From the NCBI RefSeq assembly GCF_026343125.1, contig NZ_JAPEMB010000001.1, forward strand, positions 6,453,501 to 6,517,500: a stretch of DNA of 64,000 nt, read 5' to 3'. The stretch is from Streptomyces sp. NBC_00094. Its GTDB lineage: Bacteria; Actinomycetota; Actinomycetes; Streptomycetales; Streptomycetaceae. This document shows positions 1-8,395 of this stretch, piece by piece. Every line of letters starts with the position of its first letter. Position 1 is the stretch's first letter. The translations under genes were made by a program, and so were the position numbers. Below the pieces are notes generated by a model, which was not told where the DNA came from, made no database searches, and saw nothing but the letters and a program-made list of their open reading frames with translations.

Positions 1-1
1 G

Positions 2-601
2 GACGGCAGCCGCTGCGGACAGCCGCTGACCCTCCTGGTCGAGTCCTCCGTCCCCGCACCCCGCATGATCGTCTTCGGCGCCATCGACTTCGCCGCCGCC
101 CTCGTCCGGGTCGGCAAGTTCCTCGGCTACCACGTCACCGTCTGCGACGCGCGGCCCGTCTTCGCGACCCCGGCCCGCTTCCCCGAGGCCGACGAGATCG
201 TCGTCGAATGGCCCCACCGCTACCTGGAGTCCACGGAGGTCGACGGCCGCACCGTGCTCTGCGTCCTCACCCACGACGCCAAGTTCGACGTACCGCTGGT
301 CAAGGCCGCCCTCAAGCTTCCCGTCGCGTACATCGGCGCGATGGGCTCCCGCCGCACCCACGAGGACCGCAACAAGCGCCTCCGCGAGGTCGGCGTCACC
401 GAGATCGAACTCGCCAGGCTGCGCTCGCCGATAGGCCTCGACCTCGGCGCCCGTACGCCGGAGGAGACCGCCCTGTCCATCGGCGCCGAGATCGTCGCCA
501 ACCGGCGCGGCGGCAGCGGCGTCTCCCTCACCGGCGCCCACACCCCGATCCACCACGACGGCTCCCACGCCCCCGACGGCCGCATCGGCTCCGTCGCCTA
601 G
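2..601 (+). CDS. XdhC/CoxI family protein, 3' part
   Basis: The open frame runs in from the left edge, so the 5' end is missing; the ATG at 65 is internal. The visible part is the C-terminal Rossmann-type domain of the XdhC/CoxI family, with an IVFGAIDFAAAL nucleotide-binding stretch, the IGAMGSRR motif and a SPIGLDLGARTPEETALSI block that is diagnostic of the family. XdhC proteins help insert the sulfurated molybdenum cofactor into xanthine dehydrogenase-type enzymes; that role is family knowledge. The partner oxidase genes would lie to the left, outside the window. The gene ends just before the IS607-like element. Confidence 0.85.
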   Translation, partial: DGSRCGQPLTLLVESSVPAPRMIVFGAIDFAAALVRVGKFLGYHVTVCDARPVFATPARFPEADEIVVEWPHRYLESTEVDGRTVLCVLTHDAKFDVPLVKAALKLPVAYIGAMGSRRTHEDRNKRLREVGVTEIELARLRSPIGLDLGARTPEETALSIGAEIVANRRGGSGVSLTGAHTPIHHDGSHAPDGRIGSVA

Positions 602-702
602 GGGCTTCCCCGCGCGCGGGCAGGGGGTGGGGAGCTGCTGGTTCGTCAGGTCACTCTTGTGAGTGATAGTGCACTTTGATGAGTGTTGTTACGTTCGGAT
701 GT

Positions 703-1278
703 ATGAACCTCAAGGAGTGGGCGAAAGCGCAGGGCGTGCACCCGCAGACCGCGTATCGCTGGTTCCGTGAGGGGACGTTGCCGGTACCGGCTCAGCGGGT
801 GGGTCCGCGCACGATCCTGGTGAACATCGAGGCCGCCGCAACGCCCGGGGTGGTGGGCGGTGTCGGGCTGTACGCCCGTGTGTCCTCCCACGACCAGAAG
901 GACGATCTGGCCCGTCAGGTGACGCGCCTTTCGGAGTGGGCGGCCAGGGCCGGGCACCGGGTGGTGCGGATCGAGTCCGAGACCGGCTCGGGCATGAACG
1001 GCTCCCGCGCGAAGGCGCGTCGGCTGCTGGCTGATCCGGACGTGACCACCGTGGTGGTGGAGCACCGGGACCGACTTGGCCGCATGAACGTCGAACTCGT
1101 CGAAGCGGCCCTGTCCACCACCGGCCGCCGTCTGGTGGTTCTGGATGACGGCGAGGTCGATGACGACCTGGTGCAGGACATCGTGGACGTGTTGACGTCG
1201 TTCTGCGCCCGCCTGTACGGTCGCCGCTCGGCGAAGAACCGTGCCCGCAAGGCCCTTGAGGCGGCCGAGCATGGCTGA
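703..1278 (+). CDS. tnpA: IS607-family serine recombinase (TnpA)
   Basis: This 191-residue protein has a MerR-like helix-turn-helix at residues 1-45 (MNLKEWAKAQGVHPQTAYRW), as in IS607 TnpA. A small serine-resolvase domain follows, with the catalytic serine in YARVSSHDQ and the VVVEHRDRLGR motif. The protein catalyses element excision and insertion through a phosphoserine intermediate. I chose ATG 703 over the upstream in-frame ATG 676 because the conserved domain starts there. The stop codon lies inside the start of the downstream TnpB-like gene, so the two are translationally coupled. All expected catalytic motifs are present. Confidence 0.88.
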   Translation: MNLKEWAKAQGVHPQTAYRWFREGTLPVPAQRVGPRTILVNIEAAATPGVVGGVGLYARVSSHDQKDDLARQVTRLSEWAARAGHRVVRIESETGSGMNGSRAKARRLLADPDVTTVVVEHRDRLGRMNVELVEAALSTTGRRLVVLDDGEVDDDLVQDIVDVLTSFCARLYGRRSAKNRARKALEAAEHG

Positions 1279-2914
1279 GTCCAGGAAGAAGCAACTGCGT
1301 GCCATCGCCCCGCCGTTCGTTGCCCTCGGCCCGTCTGGTGTGGCGATCCGGGACTGGCTCAAGCGCCTCACCCCGCAGGATGAGAAGGTGCTCTGCCTGA
1401 TTGGTGAGCACCTGGGCTCTCTCGCGTCCCTCGACCTCAAGCAGCGGTGCGCGGACGGCAACGACCACGACAAGGACAGGTGGGCGGCCCGTAAGCAGGG
1501 CCTGACGGCCCAGTCGTCTTCCCGCTGGGCCGGGAGCATCACGAAGGCCACCCACGATCAGTGGGCACTGTCGCGTCGCTGTCAGCTCGCGCACATCCAG
1601 GGCCTTGAGGCCGGTGTGCGCACGTTGATGCACCGCCTGTCGCAGCCCATTGGGGACAAGGGCACCAAGAAGGCGCCGGGTGGTTACCGGTCGAAAGGCG
1701 AGTGGTTCCAAAAGTCCCGGCGCCTGCACACCCTGGAGCACCGTCTCGACACGGCTCGCGCCGACCGGGAGGCAGGTGTCGTGCACGTCGTGCGGGGCGG
1801 GAAGAAGCTGGCCCGCAACCGTCACAACCTCCAGGCCGCCCAGCTCACCGAGCTGGAGTGGCGGGAACGCTGGGAAGCGGAGCGCTGGTTCCTCGCCGCC
1901 GATGGAGAGTCCGGCAAACGCTTCGGGAACGAGACGATCCGCGTCGCTCCCGGCGGCGAGGTCTCTATCAAACTGCCCGCGCCGCTCGCTCACCTGGCCA
2001 ATGCGCCGCGTGGCCGGTACGTCCTCGCCTCCAAGGTGCAGTTCCAGCACCGTGGCGACGAGTGGCGAGACCGCATCAGCGGCAACCGCGCCGTGGCCTA
2101 CCGCATCCACTACGAAGCAGCGCGGAGCCGCTGGTACCTCACCGCTGCCTGGTCCCGCCCGGTGGTGAAGACGATCCCGCTGCAGGCGGCCCGCGCCCAG
2201 GGCGTGGTCGGCGTGGACACGAACGCGGACCACTTCGCGGCCTACCTGCTCGACCGGCACGGCAACCCGGTCGGCGAACCACACCGCTTCCCCTACGACC
2301 TCAGCGGGTCGGCGGACCACCGGGACGCGCAGATCCGGCACGCCATCATCCGCCTGCTGCACTGGGCCAAGAGGTGCGGCGTCAAAGCGATCGGCATCGA
2401 GGACCTGGACTTCGCGCAGGAGAAGACCCGCGAGAAGCACGGCCGACGCAAAAGGTTCCGTCAGCTGATCTCCGGCATGCCGACCGGGAAGCTCAAAGCC
2501 CGGCTGGTGTCGATGGCCGCCGAGCAGAACCTCGCGATCGTCGCCGTCGACCCGGCGTACACGTCGATGTGGGGCGACCAGCACTGGCGCGAGCCCCTCA
2601 CCAGCAACAAGCGAAAGATGTCCCGTCACGATGCCGCTGGCATCGCGATCGGGCGACGCGCCCTCGGGCACCCGATCCGGCGACGGACGGCACCGCCCCA
2701 CGACGACCAGAGCGATCGCCGTGGGCATCGGACCGTCCAGGCCGGTCGTGGTGCACGGGGGCGTGAGGGAACCCGCCCCCGCATCCCCGGACCACGGACA
2801 CGATCCGTGCAACCGGACGCGGAGCGAAAGCGGGCGACCAGGGCACCCAAAACCGTTCGGGATGCCCGCAGTGACCAGGTGTGGGTCCAAGACTCACTCC
2901 TGCTCACTGATTAG
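1271..2914 (+). CDS. TnpB-related protein of IS607/IS605 type, RuvC-like nuclease
   Basis: The 547-residue protein starts at ATG 1271, overlapping the tnpA stop by 8 nt. The C-terminal half shows the RuvC triad in order: Asp in VVGVDTNADHF, Glu in AIGIEDLDF and Asp in SRHDAAGIAIGRR. TnpB proteins are RNA-guided endonucleases that retain their transposon. The two CxxC pairs of the usual TnpB zinc finger are missing between the second and third RuvC motifs, where only DPAYTSMWGDQHW is seen. This places it in the zinc-finger-less 'TnpB-related accessory protein' group common in Streptomyces. The Arg-rich tail (about 100 residues) lies over a GC-rich hairpin region that may double as guide RNA. 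Nuclease activity is inferred. Confidence 0.78.
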   Translation: MAESRKKQLRAIAPPFVALGPSGVAIRDWLKRLTPQDEKVLCLIGEHLGSLASLDLKQRCADGNDHDKDRWAARKQGLTAQSSSRWAGSITKATHDQWALSRRCQLAHIQGLEAGVRTLMHRLSQPIGDKGTKKAPGGYRSKGEWFQKSRRLHTLEHRLDTARADREAGVVHVVRGGKKLARNRHNLQAAQLTELEWRERWEAERWFLAADGESGKRFGNETIRVAPGGEVSIKLPAPLAHLANAPRGRYVLASKVQFQHRGDEWRDRISGNRAVAYRIHYEAARSRWYLTAAWSRPVVKTIPLQAARAQGVVGVDTNADHFAAYLLDRHGNPVGEPHRFPYDLSGSADHRDAQIRHAIIRLLHWAKRCGVKAIGIEDLDFAQEKTREKHGRRKRFRQLISGMPTGKLKARLVSMAAEQNLAIVAVDPAYTSMWGDQHWREPLTSNKRKMSRHDAAGIAIGRRALGHPIRRRTAPPHDDQSDRRGHRTVQAGRGARGREGTRPRIPGPRTRSVQPDAERKRATRAPKTVRDARSDQVWVQDSLLLTD

Positions 2915-2920
2915 GAACGG
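2650..2920 (+). ncRNA. Candidate omega/reRNA at the 3' end of the tnpB-like gene
   Basis: In IS605/IS607 elements the guide RNA covers the 3' end of tnpB and the element's right end. This stretch follows the last RuvC motif and is rich in inverted repeats, for example CGGGGGCG paired with CGCCCCCG around 2757-2786. Protein conservation in the tail is poor. This is position-based inference; no guide boundary can be set from one sequence. Confidence 0.3.
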
Positions 2921-2924
2921 TCGG

Positions 2925-4235
2925 TCAGTGGGCCTCGCGTTCCCTTACCGTCGAGGCCCAGGCGGGCTGTTCCTCGACCGGTTCCGCCTCCGGGCGCCGG
3001 CCGCCGCGGGCGAAGAAGTCCGCGAGGGGCAGGATCGCCGCGCCGACCGTCACCGCGTCGGGGCCCAGCGTGCCCATCTCGATGCGGACCCGGGCCGCCG
3101 GGTACGCGAGCGCGTACTCCTTCGCGTACCCCTTGACCGTCTCCAGGAAGCGGGCGCCGAGTTGGAGGCCCGCCCAGCCGCCGACGAGGATGCGCTCGGG
3201 CTGGAAGAGGTTGACCAGGTCGCCGAAGCCGGCGCCCAGGTACTCGGCCGTCTCCTCCAGGACGGCGAGTGCCGCCGCGTCGGGTGTGCGCTCCGCGTCG
3301 GCCGGGTACGCGGCGGCCAGCATCGCCGTCAGCGCGGTCTCCTCGTCCGCGCCCGCGGGCGCCGCGCCGCCCGCCTCCCGCCACCGTTCGAGCAGCGCCT
3401 CCGCGCCCGCGTACGCCTCCAGACAGCCCCGGGATCCGCAGCGGCAGCGGCGCCCCCGTACCCGTACCGTCAGATGGCCCCATTCGAGCGCCCGGCCCGG
3501 CCCCAGCGGGTCCGTGACGACACAGGCGCCGACGCCCGAGCCGAAGAGCACGACCACCGCACTGCGCGCGCCCCGCCCGGCTCCGAACCACATCTCGGCC
3601 TGGCCGAGCGTCTTGGCGCCGTTGTCGATCCAGTACGGGACCGAGGCCGGCAGCTCCACGGCCTCCCGCAGGAGCCGCTCCAGCGGGACGGCGTCCCAGC
3701 CGATCGTCTGGCCGTGCACGACGGCTCCGTCCTCGGCGGTGCGGGCCACGATGCCGGGCACGCCGACGCCGACGCCCAGTAGCCGCTCGGTGGCCACGCC
3801 GGCCGTCCGCAGCACCTCCGCGATGCCCTCGCGGACGAGGCCGACGACGAGCCCGACCTCGTACCGGTCGTGCGGATGCGCGGAGTCCACGGCCAACGGG
3901 CGTTCCGCGCGCGCGAGTTCGGTGAGGGTGAGGTCGAACAGCTCGATCCTGACCCGGGTCTCACCCACGTCGACGCCGATCATGCAGCCGCTGCCGGGGG
4001 TGATCCGCAGCAGCGTGCGGGGCCGCCCGCCGGCCGAGTCGACGCTGCCGGCCTCCTCGACGAGGCCCTCCGCGACGAGCTCGGCGACCACGTTGCTGAC
4101 CGAGCCCGAGCTCAGCCCGGTCGCGGGCCCCAGCGAGAACCGGCTCGTCGGCCCGTCGAAATACAGGCGCTGGAGGACGGCGGTGCGGTTCTCGCGTCGC
4201 AGGTCACGCACGGTGCGGCCGTTCCGCGTGGTCAC
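2925..4235 (-). CDS. ROK-family transcriptional regulator
   Basis: An N-terminal winged helix-turn-helix (LGPATGLSSGSVSNVVAEL) is followed by a sugar-kinase-like ROK domain with phosphate-binding IGVDVGETRVRIELFD and the zinc-binding signature CRCGSRGCLEAYAG. Such proteins are sugar-responsive repressors (NagC/XylR type) of carbohydrate genes. I prefer GTG 4235 because AGGGGG lies 7-8 nt upstream; ATG 4262 would add nine residues. The stop is 10 nt from the IS607-like gene on the other strand. No sugar genes adjoin it, so the ligand is unknown. Confidence 0.85.
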   Translation of the reverse strand: MTTRNGRTVRDLRRENRTAVLQRLYFDGPTSRFSLGPATGLSSGSVSNVVAELVAEGLVEEAGSVDSAGGRPRTLLRITPGSGCMIGVDVGETRVRIELFDLTLTELARAERPLAVDSAHPHDRYEVGLVVGLVREGIAEVLRTAGVATERLLGVGVGVPGIVARTAEDGAVVHGQTIGWDAVPLERLLREAVELPASVPYWIDNGAKTLGQAEMWFGAGRGARSAVVVLFGSGVGACVVTDPLGPGRALEWGHLTVRVRGRRCRCGSRGCLEAYAGAEALLERWREAGGAAPAGADEETALTAMLAAAYPADAERTPDAAALAVLEETAEYLGAGFGDLVNLFQPERILVGGWAGLQLGARFLETVKGYAKEYALAYPAARVRIEMGTLGPDAVTVGAAILPLADFFARGGRRPEAEPVEEQPAWASTVREREAH

Positions 4236-4295
4236 TGGGCCCCCTGGTGAAGTAGTCCTCATCGAAACATACCGCTGCGGGGGCCCTCGCGGCGA

Positions 4296-4330
4296 TTTCT
4301 CTTGAGCATTAAGGCATGTTCTGAATTAAG
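4296..4330 (-). promoter_or_regulatory. A+T-rich promoter/operator island upstream of the ROK gene
   Basis: In a region above 70% G+C, this short stretch contains CTTGAGCATTAAGG and CTGAATTAAGG, with ATTAAGG repeated directly. It lies between the ROK start and the end of the small gene upstream, where the ROK promoter and operator should be. The assignment rests on composition and position only. Confidence 0.3.
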
Positions 4331-4607
4331 GGGAGGAGGGGTGCGCGGGTCGCACGCCCAGGAGCGTGCGGAGGTGGGCGCAGGCCTCGGCCTCGGTGGC
4401 GTGGGTGGCGACGGGGTCGTGGGCTCCGCGCTCGTACACCCCGGTCTCCCAGGTCGTCGCGGCTTCGCCGGTCTCGCTCGGCCGCATGCGCAGGTAGGCG
4501 AAGTCGGGCGGGGTGGGCGCCGGTTCGTGGACGCCCTCGATCCAGTAGTACGCGTCGGGCACCCCGGCCTCCCGGAGTGCCCGTTCCAGCGTGTGGCGGT
4601 CGGTCAC
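4326..4607 (-). CDS. Small protein coupled to TNT toxin, candidate immunity factor
   Basis: This 93-residue soluble acidic protein has no signal peptide and no domain I recognise; it contains DAYYWIEGVHEP and a central FAYLRMRP strand. Its GTG start overlaps the TGA of the upstream TNT-domain gene (GTGA), so the two are co-translated. In Mycobacterium tuberculosis the TNT toxin CpnT is followed directly by its cytosolic antitoxin gene (IFT), so the same position suggests an immunity role here. That role is inferred from context, not from recognised homology. The annotated start depends on the overlap; an upstream ATG at 4646 would lie inside the toxin gene. Confidence 0.55.
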   Translation of the reverse strand: MTDRHTLERALREAGVPDAYYWIEGVHEPAPTPPDFAYLRMRPSETGEAATTWETGVYERGAHDPVATHATEAEACAHLRTLLGVRPAHPSSP

Positions 4608-5335
4608 GCGGGGACGCGCACCAGGTAGCCGTTGTCGAGCAGCCACTTGACGTTGAGGCGCTGCCCCTCGCCCGGGTTCAGGAAGGCCGGGTCCAGCTTG
4701 ATCTGGCGGCCGCCGCCCGGCTGCTCGAACCAGGGCGCGATGGAGCCCTCCCAGACCACGAACGACCGCGTCACCTCGTACAGGTGGTAGTCGCAGGGGA
4801 AGGCGGCGTCACGGGTGTTGAGGTTCTGCGGGGGCAGTGCGCGCTGGGCGTAGGCGTCACCGGCCGGGGCCAGGTAGGAGCCGTACTCCGAGCCGAAGCG
4901 GTCGAGGCGCTCGCCCTCCGCGAGCAGCTCGGGCGCCTTGTCGACGCTGCCGTTGACCTCGCCGAAGCCGTCGTTCGGCGGGTACTTCCAGCTGCCCGTG
5001 TCGGCCGGACCCTCCCAGTACTTCTTGAGGAAGTCGGCGGACGAGAGCTTCCCCGTCCGGTGGTAGCGGTTGAGCAGCGGCCCGACCGGCTCCTGCCACC
5101 TCTTCGGCAGGAACTTCGGGCCGAGGCGCTTGTCGCCCTCGAACTCCCCGGTGCAGGGCTCCGGGGGAGCGGCGAGGGATGCGCCGGACGCGAATCCGGC
5201 CTGCTGCCCGGCGGGCTTTCCGGCGGGCTGCTCGGTGGGTGCGGCCTGGGCCGCGGGCGCCGCGGCGAGGGCCGCGGTGACGCCCATGGCGGCGAGTACG
5301 GCACGGATCCTGAGGGCGGTACGGCTGCGCTCCAC
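4604..5335 (-). CDS. Secreted TNT-domain protein (putative NAD+ glycohydrolase toxin)
   Basis: The protein is 243 residues long and starts at GTG 5335 with GGGAGACC upstream. Residues 1-32 form a classic Sec signal peptide (basic n-region, Ala-rich core, AQAA site). The C-terminal 130 residues match the TNT (tuberculosis necrotizing toxin) fold: LDRFGSEYGSYLAPAG, RALPPQNLN, YHLYEV, IAPWFEQPGGGRQ and a final LLDNGYL. The Arg, Tyr and Gln positions linked to NAD+ hydrolysis in CpnT appear present (DRFG, GSY, GGGRQ). It should act outside the cell against competitors or hosts. The candidate immunity gene is immediately downstream. Enzymatic activity is inferred. Confidence 0.8.
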   Translation of the reverse strand: MERSRTALRIRAVLAAMGVTAALAAAPAAQAAPTEQPAGKPAGQQAGFASGASLAAPPEPCTGEFEGDKRLGPKFLPKRWQEPVGPLLNRYHRTGKLSSADFLKKYWEGPADTGSWKYPPNDGFGEVNGSVDKAPELLAEGERLDRFGSEYGSYLAPAGDAYAQRALPPQNLNTRDAAFPCDYHLYEVTRSFVVWEGSIAPWFEQPGGGRQIKLDPAFLNPGEGQRLNVKWLLDNGYLVRVPA

Positions 5336-5447
5336 GCGGAGGTCTCCCTGGGTGAGGGCGGTCAGTGGCGCGGCACACAGTAATCGATCACGTGCGCAGC
5401 GTGATCGCGCGTGGGCCGAAACCGGCCATTCACGTTCCCGGGGTCGT

Positions 5448-6053
5448 TCAGGCCTTGCGGAGGCCGCTGAGGAGCAGCTCGGCGAGCTGGTCGTAGGCCT
5501 CGGCGTCGGCCAGGCCGGTCGCCGCGGCCACCTGGCGCCGCTGGATGCGGACCATCACCGAGGCGATGACGTCCGCCGCGAAGGTCACGTGCACCTCGCG
5601 GAAGACGCCGGCCCGCACGCCCTCCTCGATGAGCTGCTGGACCCGGCCGGCCGCCGCGCGCGTGTTGCGCTCGTACACCTCGGCCGCCGGCTCGAAGGCG
5701 GCCACGTCGTCGAAGAACTGCGGCGAGACCGGCGCCAGCTCGGCCGAGACGGCGCGGAGGTAGGCGCCCAGCCGTTCGGCGGGGTCGGTCGCTGCGGCGA
5801 GGACCGCCTCGACCCGGGCCGTGGCGCGCCGGAAGAAGTGCACGACGGCCGCCCGGACGAGCTGCTCCTTGCTGCCGGCGAGGCCGTACAGGGTGCGCTT
5901 CGAGCAGCGCAGGCGGGCGGCGAGGTCGTCGAGCGTGAGCCGGGCGAATCCCTCGCCGACGAGCAGGGCGACGAGCTCCTCGAAGAGGGCGGAGCGGCGC
6001 GCCGCTCCGCGGCCCGTCAGTTTCGGGGCGTCGGCGGAGGAGGTCTCGATCAC
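5448..6053 (-). CDS. TetR-family transcriptional regulator
   Basis: A 201-residue TetR-type repressor. The helix-turn-helix at about residues 20-60 contains TLDDLAARLRCSKRTLYGLAGSKEQLV, given here in pieces: TLDDLAARLRCS, then KRTLYGLAGS. The ligand-binding part is helical. The GTG start at 6053 faces the divergent acyl-CoA dehydrogenase gene, and a perfect 14-bp palindrome (6141-6154) lies between them. It therefore probably represses that gene in response to an acyl-CoA or similar ligand. Target and ligand are inferred from arrangement. Confidence 0.85.
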   Translation of the reverse strand: MIETSSADAPKLTGRGAARRSALFEELVALLVGEGFARLTLDDLAARLRCSKRTLYGLAGSKEQLVRAAVVHFFRRATARVEAVLAAATDPAERLGAYLRAVSAELAPVSPQFFDDVAAFEPAAEVYERNTRAAAGRVQQLIEEGVRAGVFREVHVTFAADVIASVMVRIQRRQVAAATGLADAEAYDQLAELLLSGLRKA

Positions 6054-6140
6054 CCGGCCCAGTATTCCAGGCCGCCCCCTGCCGGGGCCGGGAGCCCTGG
6101 TGAGGGGGTTACGTCGATACCCTTCTGCGCTACGCTAAGC

Positions 6141-6154
6141 GGTACTGCAGTACC
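6141..6154. promoter_or_regulatory. 14-bp perfect palindrome, probable TetR operator
   Basis: GGTACTGCAGTACC reads identically on both strands, and another AGTACC half follows at 6161-6166. It lies 37 nt before the acyl-CoA dehydrogenase start and upstream of the divergent TetR gene, as expected for an operator controlling one or both promoters. Confidence 0.6.
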
Positions 6155-6190
6155 TGTCCCAGTACCACTTTGCGCGCCGCTGGAGTCGCC

Positions 6191-7342
6191 ATGGATGTCG
6201 ACCGCCTGCTCCCCACCCCCGAGGCGGCGGACCTCATCGCCCTCACCCGGGAGATCGCCGACAAGGAGCTCTCCCCGCGGGTGACCGAGCACGAGGCCGC
6301 CGAGACCTATCCCGAAGGCCTCTTCGCCACCCTCGGCGAGGCGGGCCTCCTCGGCCTCGCCTACCCCGAGGAGTACGGCGGCGGTGGCCAGCCGTACGAG
6401 GTCTACCTCCAGGTCCTGGAAGAGCTCGCCGCGCGCTGGGCGGCCGTCGCCGTCGCGACCAGCGTCCACACGCTCGCCTGTCACCCCCTCCACACCTTCG
6501 GTACGGCGGAGCAGAAGGAGCGCTGGCTGCCCGCGATGCTGGAGGGCCGGACCATCGGCGGCTACAGCCTCTCGGAGCCGCAGGCCGGCTCCGACGCCGC
6601 CGCGCTCTCCTGTAAGGCCGAGCTCCAGGACGACGGCAGCGGCTACCGCGTGACCGGCACCAAGGCCTGGATCACCCACGGCGGCAAGGCCGACTTCTAC
6701 GCCCTCTTCGCCCGCACCGCCCCCGGCAGCCACGGCATCTCCTGCTTCCTCGCCCCCGGCGCCACCGAGGGCCTGAGCTTCGGCGCACCCGAGCGGAAGA
6801 TGGGCCTCCAGGCGGTCCCGACCACCTCCGCCTACTGGGACGGCGCCCTCCTCGACGCCGACCGGCGCATAGGGGAGGAGGGGCAGGGGCTCCAGATCGC
6901 CTTCAGCGCCCTCGACAGCGGCCGCCTCGGCATCGCCGCCTGCGCCACGGGCCTCGCCCAGGCCGCGCTCGACGCCGCCGTCGCGTACGCCAACGAGCGC
7001 TCCACCTTCGGCCGCCGGATCGTCGACCACCAGGGCCTCGGCTTCCTGCTCGCCGACATGGCCGCCGCGGTCGACGCGGCCCGCGCCACCTACCTGGACG
7101 CGGCCCGCCGCCGCGACCTCGGCCGCCCCTTCAGCCGCCAGGCAAGCGCGGCCAAGCTCATCGCCACCGACACGGCCATGAAGGTCACCACGGACGCCGT
7201 CCAGGTCCTCGGCGGCTACGGCTACACCCGCGACTTCCCGGTCGAACGCTTCATGCGCGAGGCGAAGATCATGCAGATCTTCGAGGGCACGAACCAGATC
7301 CAGCGGCTGGTCATCAGCCGGGGCCTGGCGCGCCCGGCGTAA
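6191..7342 (+). CDS. Acyl-CoA dehydrogenase
   Basis: A 383-residue FAD flavoenzyme of the acyl-CoA dehydrogenase family; it oxidises an acyl-CoA to the 2-enoyl-CoA and passes electrons to ETF. The sequence shows the YSLSEPQAGSDAA motif, the ITHGGKADFYALFART strand and the C-terminal LGGYGYTRDFPVERFMREAK motif. The catalytic Glu is in QIFEGTNQIQRL. ATG 6191 matches the family N-terminus better than the ORF start at 6170. It is divergent from a TetR gene with a shared palindromic operator. Its last 29 nt overlap the convergent ArsR-type gene. Substrate chain length cannot be told. Confidence 0.9.
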   Translation: MDVDRLLPTPEAADLIALTREIADKELSPRVTEHEAAETYPEGLFATLGEAGLLGLAYPEEYGGGGQPYEVYLQVLEELAARWAAVAVATSVHTLACHPLHTFGTAEQKERWLPAMLEGRTIGGYSLSEPQAGSDAAALSCKAELQDDGSGYRVTGTKAWITHGGKADFYALFARTAPGSHGISCFLAPGATEGLSFGAPERKMGLQAVPTTSAYWDGALLDADRRIGEEGQGLQIAFSALDSGRLGIAACATGLAQAALDAAVAYANERSTFGRRIVDHQGLGFLLADMAAAVDAARATYLDAARRRDLGRPFSRQASAAKLIATDTAMKVTTDAVQVLGGYGYTRDFPVERFMREAKIMQIFEGTNQIQRLVISRGLARPA

Positions 7343-8366
7343 GGTCCAGCAGCGTGACGCCGAGCTCGCTCGCGGTGTAGTGGACCTCGCGCCGGTAGCG
7401 ATGGCCGGTCACCAGCCCCGCGTCACGCAACACGGCGAGGTGCTGTGAGACCGCGCCGGGACTCAGCCCGGTCAGCCGGGCCAGTCCTGTCGTGGTGGAC
7501 GGTGAGCTCGTATGGGCGAGCAGCTGCGCCCTGCTCCGGCCCAGAAGGCGGTCCAGGGCGTTCCCGGTGCGGTCGCGGCGCTCCCACAGCGTGCCGACCG
7601 CTCGCGACGGGTAGATCACGCACGGCGGTGTCGTGGGCTGCTCGGCGAGCGGCGGGGCCGTGGGTGGTCCGGCGAGCGGCTGGGGCGCGGCCTGTCCGGA
7701 GAGGAGATGGCAGCGGGGCGCGAACGCGCTCGGCGCCAGAGTGATGCCGCCTCCGTCCAGGCCGAGTCGCCCCGCGGGCAGGTCCGCCGACACGAGGCGG
7801 TCCTCCGACCAGCGCACGGACGGATGCAGGTGGGCGAACACCTCTCGCATGCCGTCCTCGGCCAGTTGCCGGGTCCGGTACGCGATGTCCGCCTCCAGAA
7901 CGGAACGGATCCGCGGCCAGTGCGGACGCACGCCCGCCTGCCACCAGGCGAGTACCGCATCGGCCAGTTCCGGCAGCACCCGCTCCGGGGCGTCGGCCAG
8001 CCTCCGTTCGAAGGCCGAGAGCGGTGCGCGCCGGGCGACCTCCGCCAGCCCCCCGCGCACGTGCTCGGCCGGCAGCGCCACGAGAGCGGCGAGTTCCTCC
8101 TCGATCTCGGCCAGCGGGCAGCGGGGAGACGGGGCCAGGAAGGCACGTACCGCGCCGTCCTGGGGCGTCAGCGCGGACAGCGCCGCTCCGTGTGAGGCGA
8201 CGGCGCGGTCCTGCCGGAGGGCCAAGGCCTTTCTGATCCACGGGAGATGAACGGCGTGGCGCCCCGGATCCGCCGTCGCCCGCAGACTGGCGACGGTCTC
8301 CCACAACGGCGATATCGCGAACCTGAGGCCGGCGAGGTCATCCACCCCGAACCGCACTTCACCCAT
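7314..8366 (-). CDS. ArsR-type winged-helix regulator (DUF5937-like)
   Basis: A 350-residue protein with the winged helix at the C-terminus: LARLTGLSPGAVSQHLAVLR, then DAGLVTGHRYRREVHYTASELG. A long N-terminal region (about 260 residues) resembles the DUF5937 domain found with ArsR-like HTH in actinobacteria. It is divergent from an MFS exporter gene, with a GTTTTAG/CTAAAAC inverted repeat between them, so it probably represses that exporter. The annotated ATG 8366 is clear. The 3' end overlaps the acyl-CoA dehydrogenase tail by 29 nt. I see no Cys/His metal site, so the effector is unlikely to be a metal. Confidence 0.75.
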   Translation of the reverse strand: MGEVRFGVDDLAGLRFAISPLWETVASLRATADPGRHAVHLPWIRKALALRQDRAVASHGAALSALTPQDGAVRAFLAPSPRCPLAEIEEELAALVALPAEHVRGGLAEVARRAPLSAFERRLADAPERVLPELADAVLAWWQAGVRPHWPRIRSVLEADIAYRTRQLAEDGMREVFAHLHPSVRWSEDRLVSADLPAGRLGLDGGGITLAPSAFAPRCHLLSGQAAPQPLAGPPTAPPLAEQPTTPPCVIYPSRAVGTLWERRDRTGNALDRLLGRSRAQLLAHTSSPSTTTGLARLTGLSPGAVSQHLAVLRDAGLVTGHRYRREVHYTASELGVTLLDLTPGAPGPG

Positions 8367-8395
8367 GCTCGCTCCCCCTGTCCGACCACGGCGAT

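Larger units (their letters stand above)
640..2920 (+). mobile_element. IS607-like insertion element (tnpA + tnpB-like)
   Basis: A serine recombinase with an N-terminal helix-turn-helix and a TnpB-related gene overlap by 8 nt, the normal arrangement of IS607 elements. The ends are approximate, because IS607 elements lack terminal inverted repeats. The left end probably lies in the TCACTCTTGTGAGTGA region (about 652-667). The right end probably lies just after the tnpB stop, where TCACTC-type sequence recurs (about 2893-2910). It sits between the XdhC gene and a ROK regulator and interrupts no visible gene. Confidence 0.75.

Noticed and set aside
710..2890. 726-codon minus-strand frame over the IS607-like genes
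   Set aside because: No recognisable domains; the plus strand encodes clear serine recombinase and RuvC motifs.
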